Source: Planctomycetaceae bacterium
Lineage (GTDB): Bacteria > Planctomycetota > Phycisphaerae > UBA1845 > UTPLA1
Direction: 5' to 3'
NCBI GenBank assembly: GCA_006969385.1
Contig: CP030884.1
Coordinates: forward strand, 4,272,249 to 4,336,248
DNA: 64,000 nt
Shown here piece after piece: positions 1-9,038 of the stretch. Below the pieces are notes generated by a model, which searched no databases, was not told the origin of the DNA, and saw only the letters and a program-made list of their open reading frames with translations. The position numbers and the translations under genes are program-made. Within the stretch, counting starts at the first letter, position 1; the number at the start of each line of letters is the position of its first letter.

Positions 1-71
1 CGTTGCAAAGCGTGGAAGCCAACGACATCTTCGAGCAGCGCGTTACGACGAGCCTCGTCTTCACCTTCTAA
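1..71 (+). CDS. C-terminal end of a probable outer-membrane beta-barrel protein (partial)
   Basis: Only the last 22 codons lie in the window, reading from base 3 and ending with TAA at 69-71. The final residues RVTTSLVFTF alternate polar and hydrophobic positions and end in phenylalanine. This is how the last strand of many outer-membrane barrels ends, and it is the signal read by the BAM complex. The family cannot be named from this fragment. The barrel reading is inference from ten residues. Confidence 0.4.
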   Translation, partial: LQSVEANDIFEQRVTTSLVFTF

Positions 72-108
72 GCAGCGTCTTCATCTCAAAGGAATGGGAG
101 CGAACGAT

Positions 109-240
109 ATGAAACTCAAGACTCGCAAGAAACTGTATCGTTGGTCGCTGGTGTTGGCGGGCTCGGCGATGTTCGGCATTCTGCCCGGCGGCTGCGAAGT
201 GTTTATCCTGCGCGCCGTTTCACCGCTGTTTATTCGCTAG
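109..240 (+). CDS. Tiny lipoprotein-like peptide, 43 aa
   Basis: A 43-residue ORF with ATG at 109 and TAG at 238-240. A purine-rich GGGAG stands a few bases upstream. The product starts with a strongly basic stretch (KLKTRKK), then a hydrophobic segment of about 18 residues, then LPGGC near residue 29, which resembles a lipobox. A short hydrophobic tail (VFILRAVSPLFI) follows. Charge, hydrophobicity and a single Cys suggest an exported, possibly lipidated peptide. The function is unknown. It sits 38 bases after the barrel gene on the same strand and 83 bases before a second peptide of the same design, so all three may be co-transcribed. Confidence 0.5.
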   Translation: MKLKTRKKLYRWSLVLAGSAMFGILPGGCEVFILRAVSPLFIR

Positions 241-323
241 TGAATCGAAATCGCTAATCGGTGATATGAAGAATTAAACTCCCACCGCGAATGGGTTTCG
301 CCGTCGAACGGCAGGAGATCGAT

Positions 324-440
324 ATGAAACGAAAACACCAGGTGAAGATGGCCATCTTTCTAACAGCCAGCTTCAGCATTTTGGGATTGGGCACCTGCCT
401 CGAACAACTCGTGTTCATTGTTGCCCCTCTGGTCGTGTAA
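324..440 (+). CDS. Second tiny lipoprotein-like peptide, 38 aa
   Basis: A 38-residue ORF with ATG at 324 and TAA at 438-440. The strong ribosome-binding site CAGGAG lies 7 bases before the start. It begins with basic MKRKHQVK, has a hydrophobic stretch, LGTC near residue 25, and a hydrophobic end (LVFIVAPLVV). The order basic head, hydrophobic core, Gly-x-Cys, acidic residue, hydrophobic tail is the same as in the 43-aa peptide just upstream. The sequences are otherwise different, so the relationship is architectural. A terminator follows directly. The function is not known. Confidence 0.5.
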   Translation: MKRKHQVKMAIFLTASFSILGLGTCLEQLVFIVAPLVV

Positions 441-468
441 GCGTCGCTGCGCGAATCAATCAATCACA

Positions 469-516
469 AAAACGCGGTGCCCACGTTTCCAGACGTTGAC
501 ACCGCGTTTCTTTTTT
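469..516 (+). terminator. Rho-independent terminator after the small-peptide genes
   Basis: AAACGCGGTG at about 470-479 pairs with CACCGCGTTT at 500-509, and the stem is followed by a run of T (510-516). It closes the transcript of the two small peptides and separates it from the convergent exonuclease gene. Confidence 0.85.
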
Positions 517-538
517 GTTCGGTTTCAGGTCGCCCCGG

Positions 539-1585
539 TTAGTCGGACTTACCGTCCGCGTCGCCGCGAATGCCCATCACATCTTTCTTGAAGATGCGGG
601 CTTCCAACGGTCGCACGTACTGCGTCCAATCGGAATCGTCATCGCGCGAATCGCGAATGTTCGCCAGTGCCATGTTCAACTTGGCATCGAGATTATCGAT
701 ATAGTGCACGGCGATTGCCTCAGGGCAGGACGGTAACTTCGGGCTGCCAAATTCATAGCTGCCGTGGTGTGCAACGATAATGTGCGTCAAGACGTTGCGG
801 ATATCCTCGGGAAACGCCTCACCCGATTCAGCTTCGATCGCCGCGATCTTACGATCCAGCCAGATGGCGGCCTGCGTAATATGTCCGATCAGTTGGCCCG
901 ACGTGCTGTACGAAAAGCTCGTGTCGTAATCGAGCTCTGTGATCTTGCCGATGTCGTGCATCAGCAGGCCGGCCAAGACCAAGTCGCGACTGACATCGGG
1001 GAAGAGGCTATTGGCACGCTTGCCATCGCCGAAGATGCGATTCGCCAACTCGAGCAAGCCCACGGTATGCTCGAGCAAGCCGCCGATGTATGCGTGATGG
1101 TTCGTGATCGCGGCGGGTGCCTTCTTAAAGCCCGCGATGATTTTTTCGTCGGTGACGAACGCCTTTACCACCTTCAACACGTGCGGATTCTCGACGGTGC
1201 GGAGAATTTCCAACAATCGATTCCACATCGTCTCGACGTTAAAGCGCGTGTGCGGCAAGAAGCGACTGAGATCGACATCGTCCTTTTTCAACGGTCGAAT
1301 TGCCTCACCGATTACTTGCAAATTGCCCTTATAACTTTCCACGCGCCCGCGCATCGAGATAAATCCGCCTTCGGGAATGACGTTATACATCTGCTGATTG
1401 GCTTGCCAGATGCGTGCCACCACCTGCCCCGACTGATCGGCGAACACCATATGGATATACATGCTGCCGTTGCTGGTGGTGCGCAGGTCCTTTTGCGAGA
1501 CCATAAACACGCGATCTTCAAAATTCTCACCCGGCTGAAAGTCAGCGATCAGTTTATCGTCGGCACCGGTGGTCACTGCGCTCAT
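539..1585 (-). CDS. YhaM-family 3'-5' exoribonuclease-like protein (OB fold + HD domain)
   Basis: 348 aa. An OB-fold nucleic-acid-binding region (about residues 20-100, with FMVSQKDLRTT and YKGNLQVIG) precedes an HD phosphohydrolase domain. Metal ligands seen are H173 in LLEHTVGL, H210-D211 in LLMHDIGK and the later pair in HIIVAHHGSYEFG. This order is that of Bacillus YhaM, a 3'-5' exoribonuclease that shortens RNA (and single-stranded DNA) in the cytoplasm. The frame is open 39 codons further upstream, but that stretch looks non-coding. The ATG at 1585 follows AAAGAG and begins MSAVTTG, so it was chosen. The substrate is inferred from the family. It converges on the small-peptide terminator and is divergent from purU. 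Confidence 0.8.
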   Translation of the reverse strand: MSAVTTGADDKLIADFQPGENFEDRVFMVSQKDLRTTSNGSMYIHMVFADQSGQVVARIWQANQQMYNVIPEGGFISMRGRVESYKGNLQVIGEAIRPLKKDDVDLSRFLPHTRFNVETMWNRLLEILRTVENPHVLKVVKAFVTDEKIIAGFKKAPAAITNHHAYIGGLLEHTVGLLELANRIFGDGKRANSLFPDVSRDLVLAGLLMHDIGKITELDYDTSFSYSTSGQLIGHITQAAIWLDRKIAAIEAESGEAFPEDIRNVLTHIIVAHHGSYEFGSPKLPSCPEAIAVHYIDNLDAKLNMALANIRDSRDDDSDWTQYVRPLEARIFKKDVMGIRGDADGKSD

Positions 1586-1790
1586 CAAAACTCTTTCTTG
1601 GTCTTGGCGGTTGCATTCGTGTTGCAAAGGGCTGTCGAACCTACACGTGCAGGCGCGACCCGTTCCACCGCGGATGATAACGGATGGCCGGGCCTTCGCC
1701 AAAAATGGACCTAGCCCGAGCAGTGGTGCGAATTGATCTTAAACCTCGACGTCTTGCAGCCACGAATGTGCCGATTTGTAATAGTCGATT

Positions 1791-2642
1791 ATGCAATCCA
1801 TTCGCCTATTGATGGCCTGCCCCGACGCCCGCGGGATCATCGCCGCCGTCACAGAGTTTCTGGCGCGACGCGGCGGCAACATCATCGACGTCGATCAGCA
1901 CACCTGCCCGCAGCACGGTGATTTTTTTATGCGGCTGGAGATCGATCCGGAGGGTTTCGAAATCACCGAAGACGCGTTTCCCGCTGTCTGGGCGGAAGTC
2001 GCGGCACGACATCGGATGCGTTGGCGTATCGGTTGGCCCGGCCATCGTAAGCGACTTGCGATTCTCGTAAGCACTGCCGGGCATTGCCTAAATGACTTAC
2101 TCTTTCGTTGGCACACGGGCGAGTTGACGGCCGAGATTCCGCTGGTGATTTCAAATCACGATGCGTTACGCGCGCGGGCGGAAGCCGCCGGCATCGCGTT
2201 TCATCATCTGCCGATCCAACCGAACGGTAAGGCGGAACAAGAAGCGCAGATTAAGCAACTAATCGAGCAAACCGACGTCGATACGATCGTGCTCGCGCGT
2301 TACATGCAAATTCTCTCGCCCGAGTTTGTCGCTTCGTATCCGAATCGCATCATCAATATCCATCACAGTTTTCTACCCGCATTCGCCGGTGCCAAACCGT
2401 ACCATCAGGCATTCGAGCGCGGCGTGAAGTTGATTGGCGCGACGAGTCATTACGTTACCGATGATCTCGACGAAGGGCCGATCATCGCGCAGCAAACGCT
2501 CGCCGTGAACCATCGCGACGACATTCCGGATATGGTCCGCAAAGGACGTGATCTCGAACAATGGGTGCTCGCCCGCGCTGTGCGCTATCACATCGAAGAT
2601 CGTATCATCGTCAGCGGCAATAAGACGGTTGTCTTTGATTAG
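1791..2642 (+). CDS. purU: Formyltetrahydrofolate deformylase PurU
   Basis: 283 aa, the usual family length. An N-terminal ACT domain (about 1-80, starting RLLMACPDARGIIAAV) precedes a formyltransferase-fold catalytic domain. The catalytic stretch INIHHSFLPAF is near residue 191 and TDDLDEGPII near 225, giving the Asn-His-Asp set of this fold. PurU hydrolyses 10-formyl-THF to formate and THF and balances one-carbon pools for purine synthesis. The gene stands alone between a divergent exonuclease gene and a convergent regulator gene. No strong Shine-Dalgarno site is visible before the ATG. Confidence 0.92.
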   Translation: MQSIRLLMACPDARGIIAAVTEFLARRGGNIIDVDQHTCPQHGDFFMRLEIDPEGFEITEDAFPAVWAEVAARHRMRWRIGWPGHRKRLAILVSTAGHCLNDLLFRWHTGELTAEIPLVISNHDALRARAEAAGIAFHHLPIQPNGKAEQEAQIKQLIEQTDVDTIVLARYMQILSPEFVASYPNRIINIHHSFLPAFAGAKPYHQAFERGVKLIGATSHYVTDDLDEGPIIAQQTLAVNHRDDIPDMVRKGRDLEQWVLARAVRYHIEDRIIVSGNKTVVFD

Positions 2643-2887
2643 CCGAGTGGAACCTATCGCGTGCGCATTGCGGACGAAGCGTTGAGATGCTACGCGCGGA
2701 ATCCTACGCCAAAGGCGTTGCGCCAGTTGCCCCGGGGTTGATGCGCAGCAGTTACCCTGGGTTACGCGTGTCAACTCAAGGCTTGCAATACTGAAAGTGT
2801 TGCGGCATGCCGTAGAGGGACGGAACTCCTTCAGGTTTCGAAGATACGTTGCCAACCTTTCCCCGGCGTCGCCGCTTCCCGTCACCA

Positions 2888-3736
2888 TCACGCTGCGATC
2901 ACCGGCATCCAAATCTCCGTCACCAAATCTTCCGGCTTGGTTTTGCGCGGATCGTTCATATACACCTCGCGCGACGGCGGATCGCCCAACCGATATTGAC
3001 GACCGTCGATCTTGTGTTGCGCGATATGTCCAAACAGCCGACCGTACGTTTCACCTAGCGAGTCGTAGGCACCGCGGTGCGTCGTGACGGCAAATGCGCC
3101 TGCCGGCAGGTCCGTCAGTTGCACGTCACCCTTCACCTTGGTGCCGGGCTTTACGACCATGCAGGCGTCGTAGCGCAGCTTTTCCGCCGGCGTGACGTCC
3201 GGGTCATCGTGGCACAGCCCAAACGTTTCCAGCTTACCGAACATCATTTTGCTCCAGCCCCATTTCATCAGCGCGCCCCACGTATCGCCGACTGCTGTGT
3301 ACGGCCCGACATGTCGGACCGCGGCGACCGTGCAGGCGGGGCGCGTTTCGATGCGGACGTCGATCGGTTCGCTCGTCGTGGGTTTACTCGTGGTGGTCAT
3401 GGCGATTCTCTCCTTGCGAAAGACGGACGGGTTGGTGCCGAATTGGCGCTGAAAGGCGCGCGAAAACGCCTCGTGGCTGCCGTAGCCAACATCGAGTGCG
3501 ATCGCCAGGATATCGTCTTCGGTTTGGCTCAGCCGATATGCCGCCCGTTCCAGGCGCAGCCGCCGCACATACGCACCAACCGTCTCACCCGTCAGCCCGC
3601 GAAAGAGCCGATGGAAATGAAACGGCGATAGGAATGCCGCCGCGGCCACCTCTTCTAAGGCCACGTCTTCAGCAATGCGCGCTTCCAACAGGCGACAAGC
3701 GGCGTCGATTTGTTCCCGGTAATCCGCTCGATTCAT
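2888..3736 (-). CDS. AraC-family regulator with GyrI-like effector domain
   Basis: 282 aa. Residues 1-105 form the double helix-turn-helix of the AraC family, here at the N-terminus (FLSPFHFHRLFRGLTG, then ALDVGYGSHEAFSRAFQRQF). Residues about 125-282 match the GyrI/Rob C-terminal ligand-binding fold (VRHVGPYTAVGDTWGAL). The arrangement resembles Rob/SbmC-linked regulators that sense small hydrophobic compounds. The regulon is unknown, and no efflux gene is adjacent. It lies 70 bases downstream of dnaE on the same strand and might be co-transcribed, though the functions are unrelated. Confidence 0.88.
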   Translation of the reverse strand: MNRADYREQIDAACRLLEARIAEDVALEEVAAAAFLSPFHFHRLFRGLTGETVGAYVRRLRLERAAYRLSQTEDDILAIALDVGYGSHEAFSRAFQRQFGTNPSVFRKERIAMTTTSKPTTSEPIDVRIETRPACTVAAVRHVGPYTAVGDTWGALMKWGWSKMMFGKLETFGLCHDDPDVTPAEKLRYDACMVVKPGTKVKGDVQLTDLPAGAFAVTTHRGAYDSLGETYGRLFGHIAQHKIDGRQYRLGDPPSREVYMNDPRKTKPEDLVTEIWMPVIAA

Positions 3737-3806
3737 ACCCGTATTGTGCCGCGCTGAGAAATCGCTCGCTTGATCGGATTTGCGGTTACAAAAAACGTTT
3801 CCGGAA

Positions 3807-6800
3807 CTAACTCCGCATCCGTTTGCCCACCAACGACACAGCCCCTTCGCCGAGCAGATCTTCGATTCGATTGCGAAACGCCGCGTCGGGTAACACGCGC
3901 AAGCGGCTGTCGCAGCGCATCCAGACCGACATTTTCTGTGGGATTTGCAGGTTCAACATAAACGACTGCTCGCCGGGATGCTCGCGGCAGATCGACTCGA
4001 TTTCCCTTAACCGCTCGGGCATCAATCGATCGCCGTTAACGCGTAAAATCAAGGCATCGGCCAGGCGTGCCGGGCCTTCCTCAAACGGAATGACCTCGCT
4101 CACGCGCAGTGCGGGTTCTTCCCGTTTGCGATCGACCTCACCTTGCAAAAAGACAATCTGATCGGGGGCGATCAACTCGTGATATTTCTTGAGCTGTTCG
4201 CTAAACACGATCGCCTCCAGCCCGCCCGACAGGTCTTCAAAGCTGAGCACCGCCAGCTTCGAGCCCGCGTTGCGGCCGCTCTTGGTCGTGACCATCCGAA
4301 TGCGGCTGATCATGCCGCCGAGTACGACTTTGGCACCTTCACCGTAGTGTTGCAGATCGCGACAGTCCGCCGTGGCAAACTGTCGAAGCGTTTGTTCGTG
4401 CGCGGCCAGCGGATGCTTGGTGACGTAGAAGCCCAGCACCGCCTTTTCATTCGTCAGCATCTCGGCTTCGGACCATTCTTCGCTGCCGATGCGATGGGAT
4501 TCGTCGGTTTCAGCACTGCCGCCACCGAAGTCACCGAACATGGTCATCTGACCGGCGCTTTTATCCTTTTGCGAACTCGCCCCAGTCTTGAGCGCGCCGT
4601 CCAAGGCTTCGATCAACGCTTTGCGCATCGCGCCCGTCGTATCGAATGCGCCGGCTTTGATTAAGGCTTCGCACGCGCCACGGTTTACGGCGGACAGATC
4701 GATACGCTCGCAAAAATCGAATAGGTCTTTGAATTCCCCATTCGCATCGCGTTCCTGCACGATCGCTTCCATCGCCTTTTGTCCGACGCCCTTAATCGCG
4801 GCAAGGCCGAAACGAATAAAGCCGGGCTTCTCGCCCTTGCCCGGCACCGGCGTGAAGTCGACGCCGCTGCTGTTCACATCCGGCGGCCGCACTTCGATCT
4901 GCAGCCGCTTGCACTCCTCCATATAGTCGCTGACTTTGTCGGTATCGCCCTTGTCGTACGTGAGCAACGCCGCCATGAATTCGAGCGGGTAATACGCCTT
5001 GAGGAATGCGGTCTGGAATGCGACCAGCGCGTAACCGGTCGAGTGTGCCTTATTGAATGCGTACTCACCGAAGGGGATGATTTGGTCGAAAATTTCCGTC
5101 GCCGTTTTGCGCGGCACGCCTTTCTCGACAGCCCCCGAGATAAACGGTTCGCGTTCCGCTTCGATCTTATCGATCTTCTTTTTGCTAATCGCTTTGGCCA
5201 AGCGGAACGCGCGTTTGCGCTCCACGCCGCCGAGCTGATTGACGAGCCGTGCGACCTGTTCCTGATAAACGATAATACCATAGGTCTCGGCCAAGACTTC
5301 CGACATGATTGGATGCGGCGTTGTCCAACTGCCGCCGTGCTTGCGCTCGACGTAGGGATCGATATTGACCATCGGCCCCGGGCGATACAGCGCGTTGGCG
5401 GCGATCAAGTCTTCGATACGGTTCGGCCGCATCTTCATCAAGACGCCGCGCATGCCGCCCGATTCAAACTGAAAGACGCCCTTGGTTTCACCCGCAGCGA
5501 AAAGTCGATACACCTTTTGGTCCGTCAGGTCGAGGTCTTCAACGTTTATCTTGATACCGTAGTTTTCTTCCACCAGCTTGACGGTGAGCGCAAGCACGCT
5601 CAGTGTCTTCAACCCAAGGAAGTCCATCTTCAACAGACCGACCTGCTCGACTGTAGGGCCGTCGTATTGTGTGACCATCACACCCGAGCCCGGCGGTTGG
5701 TACAGCGGCAGCAAATCGTCCAAGGGTTGCTCGGCGACGACCACGCCCGCCGCGTGAATGCTGGTGTTGCGGGCGAAGCCTTCGATACGGCGACCGACAT
5801 CGATCACTTTTTTGATCCGCTCGTCGGTATCGTAAAGACGTTTGAGATCGGGTTCGCGATCCAGCGCCTTATCGAGCGTCATCTTCAGCTCTTCGGGCAC
5901 CATCTTGGCCACACGATCGGCCTCTGCCAAAGGTACGTCCAACACGCGGCAGACGTCGCGAATCGCGGCCCGCGCTTTGAGCGTTCCAAAGGTGATGATC
6001 TGTGCGACGTGTCCGTACTTTTCGCGCACGTATTGAATCGTCTTTTCGCGACTATCCTGACAAATGTCGATATCGATATCGGGCATTTCGTCGCGATCGG
6101 GGTCCATGAAACGCTCGAAATACAGGCCGTAATGCATCGGGTCGGGCTGCGACAAATACAGGCAGTGCGCGACGACCGACGAGCAACCGCTGCCGCGCGC
6201 TCCACACGGGATATCATGGCGACGGGCGTATTGCACGAAGTCCCAGACGATCAGGAAGTAGCTCGAAAAGCCCTTGCTTTGGATCACATCCAATTCAAAA
6301 TCGATACGCTCGCGCAGTTCGTCGGTTACTTCGTCGTAGCGTTCTTCCGCTCCTTGATAGACGAGTTCGCGCAGGTAGTCTTCCGGCGTTTTTTCATCGG
6401 GTGCGTGATAGACAGGCGTGTAGCGTTTGTTGAAGTCGAGTTCGAGATTGCACTTGTCGGCGATTTCGACGGTGTTGGACAGCGCTTCTGGGATCGAGGG
6501 GAAGAGGCTGGCCATCTCTTCGTTGCTTTTTAAATAGAACTCGTCGGTCTCGAACCGCATGCGATTCTCGTCGGATACCAGTGCCCGCGTGGACACGCAC
6601 AGCAACACATCGTGCGGTTCGGCATCGTCCTTCTTTAAGTAGTGCACATCGTTGGTAACAATCAAACCGATACCTTTGCGGTTGGCAATTTCAATTAACT
6701 CGGGATTGATGGCACGCTGGTCTTCGATGCCGTGATCTTGTAACTCCATGTAGAAGCGCTCGGGGCCGAACACCTTAAGGTACCAATCGGAATGTTCTTC

Positions 6801-7283
6801 CGCCAGCGCCCGATTCTTTTTGATCAAAGCTTGGGGGATTTCCGCACCGAGGCAGGTGCTGGTGCAGATTAGACCTTCGTTAAACTCTTCCAGCACTTCA
6901 CGGTCGATACGCGGTTTGTAATAGAAACCATCGCGATAGGCCGTGGACGTTAATTTCAATAGGTTGCGATACCCCTGCATATTTTGTGCAAGCAGCAACA
7001 GGTGGTAGCTCGTCTCACCATCGATGGCTTCGCGCAATTGGCGATCGCCCGGCGCGATATACGCCTCCAACCCGATGATCGGCTTAATTCCCGCTTTGTT
7101 AGCGGCCTCATAGAATTCGATCGCGCCAAACATGTTGCCATGGTCGGTAATCGCGACGGCCGGCTGTCCCAGCTCCTTCGCGCGATTGACCAACTCGCCG
7201 ATGCGGTTGCAACCATCGAGCAGGCTATAGTGAGTGTGGCAGTGTAGGTGAACGAAGTTGGATGCGGGCGGCGTGTCGGCCAT
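3807..7283 (-). CDS. dnaE: DNA polymerase III alpha subunit DnaE
   Basis: 1158 aa, the normal size of replicative DnaE1. It starts with a PHP domain (HLHCHTHYSLLDG, AITDHGNMFG). The palm follows with GARGSGCSSVVAHCL and the catalytic PDIDIDIC near residue 400, matching the two aspartates of the Escherichia coli enzyme. MKMDFLGLKTL and the finger and HhH regions (ALYRPGPM, EYAFNKAHSTGYA, AAIKGVGQKA) come next, then a C-terminal OB domain. It is the chromosomal replicase. The start MADTPPASNF at 7283 fits the family. A 235-base divergent region separates it from a lipoprotein gene. Confidence 0.97.
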   Translation of the reverse strand: MADTPPASNFVHLHCHTHYSLLDGCNRIGELVNRAKELGQPAVAITDHGNMFGAIEFYEAANKAGIKPIIGLEAYIAPGDRQLREAIDGETSYHLLLLAQNMQGYRNLLKLTSTAYRDGFYYKPRIDREVLEEFNEGLICTSTCLGAEIPQALIKKNRALAEEHSDWYLKVFGPERFYMELQDHGIEDQRAINPELIEIANRKGIGLIVTNDVHYLKKDDAEPHDVLLCVSTRALVSDENRMRFETDEFYLKSNEEMASLFPSIPEALSNTVEIADKCNLELDFNKRYTPVYHAPDEKTPEDYLRELVYQGAEERYDEVTDELRERIDFELDVIQSKGFSSYFLIVWDFVQYARRHDIPCGARGSGCSSVVAHCLYLSQPDPMHYGLYFERFMDPDRDEMPDIDIDICQDSREKTIQYVREKYGHVAQIITFGTLKARAAIRDVCRVLDVPLAEADRVAKMVPEELKMTLDKALDREPDLKRLYDTDERIKKVIDVGRRIEGFARNTSIHAAGVVVAEQPLDDLLPLYQPPGSGVMVTQYDGPTVEQVGLLKMDFLGLKTLSVLALTVKLVEENYGIKINVEDLDLTDQKVYRLFAAGETKGVFQFESGGMRGVLMKMRPNRIEDLIAANALYRPGPMVNIDPYVERKHGGSWTTPHPIMSEVLAETYGIIVYQEQVARLVNQLGGVERKRAFRLAKAISKKKIDKIEAEREPFISGAVEKGVPRKTATEIFDQIIPFGEYAFNKAHSTGYALVAFQTAFLKAYYPLEFMAALLTYDKGDTDKVSDYMEECKRLQIEVRPPDVNSSGVDFTPVPGKGEKPGFIRFGLAAIKGVGQKAMEAIVQERDANGEFKDLFDFCERIDLSAVNRGACEALIKAGAFDTTGAMRKALIEALDGALKTGASSQKDKSAGQMTMFGDFGGGSAETDESHRIGSEEWSEAEMLTNEKAVLGFYVTKHPLAAHEQTLRQFATADCRDLQHYGEGAKVVLGGMISRIRMVTTKSGRNAGSKLAVLSFEDLSGGLEAIVFSEQLKKYHELIAPDQIVFLQGEVDRKREEPALRVSEVIPFEEGPARLADALILRVNGDRLMPERLREIESICREHPGEQSFMLNLQIPQKMSVWMRCDSRLRVLPDAAFRNRIEDLLGEGAVSLVGKRMRS

Positions 7284-7518
7284 TGAAATTCCCTTGCCTC
7301 CATGCGGGAAAGCGTAAAAGTCTGCTCTTTGAGTCCAGACGACTGTTATACAGCGGTGGCATATTCTGCACTGGCTTCGAAAATTCTCGCGAATTTGGTT
7401 ACCATGCGCGAGAGGCCGGATTATACCGGATATGTGGGCATCAGGATCGGTCGCTCAATATGTGGCCTGTGACATTCATTTTGCAGGCGATCCTTTGGGC
7501 CGAACGGAGAGGAACGCG

Positions 7519-8979
7519 ATGACTCGTATAATATTAGCGACCAGTCTCTTACTTGCGTCGATAGGGTGCGACCGAACACCGCAGACTGGCGAAGATGTAT
7601 TGGCGAACTACCTTGAAGCGCTCGGTGGCAAGGCGGCGTTCGAGGAGATTAAGACGCGCCACGAGGTAATCCGACAAACTTATGATCAGACTGATGATAC
7701 GGTGCTGGTCGTCGTCGATACCGACCGTGAGCGCGGCGTCTATGTCCTTTCCGAATATCCCAATCGCGCCCAAACGCTGGCCGGTTTTTGTCGCGACGTC
7801 GCATGGTCGCTGGATGGGCAAGGCCCGCGCGTCATGACGGGGTCCGAGCGGGAATGGCTTCGTCACTTATCCTTCATCGAACCGCAAATCAGCGTCGGCG
7901 AACTCTTTTCAGATATCGCATTCGTCGGGCGCACCACGTTTAATGGCGAAGATTGCTATCATCTAAAGTTCACGACTACGGGCGGCTTGAGCTACGATGC
8001 TTACTTCTTAGTCGATTCGAGCTTGCTGTTCGCGCGGCAGTTTCCGCAAATGGGCGAATCGCCGGTGGCGATGACGCGATACTACCGCGATTACCGCGAA
8101 AAAGACGGGATCAAGTCGCCCTACCACATCGAAAGCCACTTTAAAAACCTCGACGACGGAAGCGAAGTCGTTCGCACGTCGCGCATGACGACCGTCACTT
8201 ATAATAACGAACTTCCCGATCAGTACTTCGAACTGCCGGAGCCCATCGAGAATCTGGTTGATTTACCCAATGCCCAAGACCTGATCGACCAACATATCCA
8301 GTCTATTGGTGGTATCGAGGCGATTCGCGGGATCAAGTCGCGCCGCGAAATAATGCGAACCACGTTTTACCATTCCCCCGAATATTGGGCTGAAACCGTT
8401 GACGAAATCACGACCGGACAACGCCATCTCATCAAGGTCAACACATCGGATGGCGTTAAATACCAATCCGGTTACGACGGTACGCATGCTTGGTCCATAA
8501 AGAATGGGGAAGCCATGTTGCTGTCAGGTCAACCGGCGGAAGAGGCCGCCTTGTTCGCGTGGCTTGCGCCCATCCTTGAAATCAAGCAGCAATTCAAGAA
8601 GTGCACAACACTAAGGCGTGTTGATTTTAAGGGGATGGATGCCTACGAAATTGAGGTCGTCGCGGACTCCGGTTGGAAGTTTTATATGTTCTATGACATT
8701 GAAAAGAAATTAATACGTGGGTTCCGGTTCGATGGTACCGTCGACGGCGATCCGCGCTTGACCGAGCGGTTGTTGGGCGATCATCGCGTGATAAATGGCG
8801 TAATGATTCCTCACGAAGCCACGGCGTGGCACACCCTCAAGGCGCAAAACCAGACGATGATCTCTAGCACCAAAACCATGGAAATCGAAGTAAACGTCGC
8901 ATTTCCTGATGGCCATTTTGAAATGCCGGCACAGGTTAAGGACTTGATCTCGAATCAAAGTGCCAGCCCAGCGCCCTAG
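7519..8979 (+). CDS. Lipoprotein with a tandemly duplicated LolA/LolB-like domain
   Basis: 486 aa from the ATG at 7519, preceded by GGAGAGGA. An upstream in-frame start would bury the signal, so it was rejected. MTRIILATSLLLASIGC is a clear lipoprotein signal with the lipidated Cys at 17. The mature part holds two copies of one domain. The first starts DVLANYLEALGGKAAFEEIK and the second DLIDQHIQSIGGIEAIRGIK. Both continue to a closing motif of the type DQYFELPE / DGHFEMPA. Such repeats are common in planctomycete and acidobacterial proteins of the LolA-like superfamily, which bind lipids or hydrophobic ligands. The partner is unknown. It converges on sucC. Confidence 0.75.
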   Translation: MTRIILATSLLLASIGCDRTPQTGEDVLANYLEALGGKAAFEEIKTRHEVIRQTYDQTDDTVLVVVDTDRERGVYVLSEYPNRAQTLAGFCRDVAWSLDGQGPRVMTGSEREWLRHLSFIEPQISVGELFSDIAFVGRTTFNGEDCYHLKFTTTGGLSYDAYFLVDSSLLFARQFPQMGESPVAMTRYYRDYREKDGIKSPYHIESHFKNLDDGSEVVRTSRMTTVTYNNELPDQYFELPEPIENLVDLPNAQDLIDQHIQSIGGIEAIRGIKSRREIMRTTFYHSPEYWAETVDEITTGQRHLIKVNTSDGVKYQSGYDGTHAWSIKNGEAMLLSGQPAEEAALFAWLAPILEIKQQFKKCTTLRRVDFKGMDAYEIEVVADSGWKFYMFYDIEKKLIRGFRFDGTVDGDPRLTERLLGDHRVINGVMIPHEATAWHTLKAQNQTMISSTKTMEIEVNVAFPDGHFEMPAQVKDLISNQSASPAP

Positions 8980-9038
8980 AACTATCTTCGGTCATTACAG
9001 CGCTCGCACAATCTGTTGGGTGTCAGCCGAGCTTCCTC

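Noticed and set aside
764-1714. 316-codon plus-strand frame
   Set aside because: Antisense to the OB/HD exonuclease gene, with composition typical of a reverse frame and no motif.
4779-6533. 584-codon plus-strand frame
   Set aside because: It lies fully inside dnaE on the other strand. GC-rich codon use creates long antisense frames, and dnaE has all its motifs.
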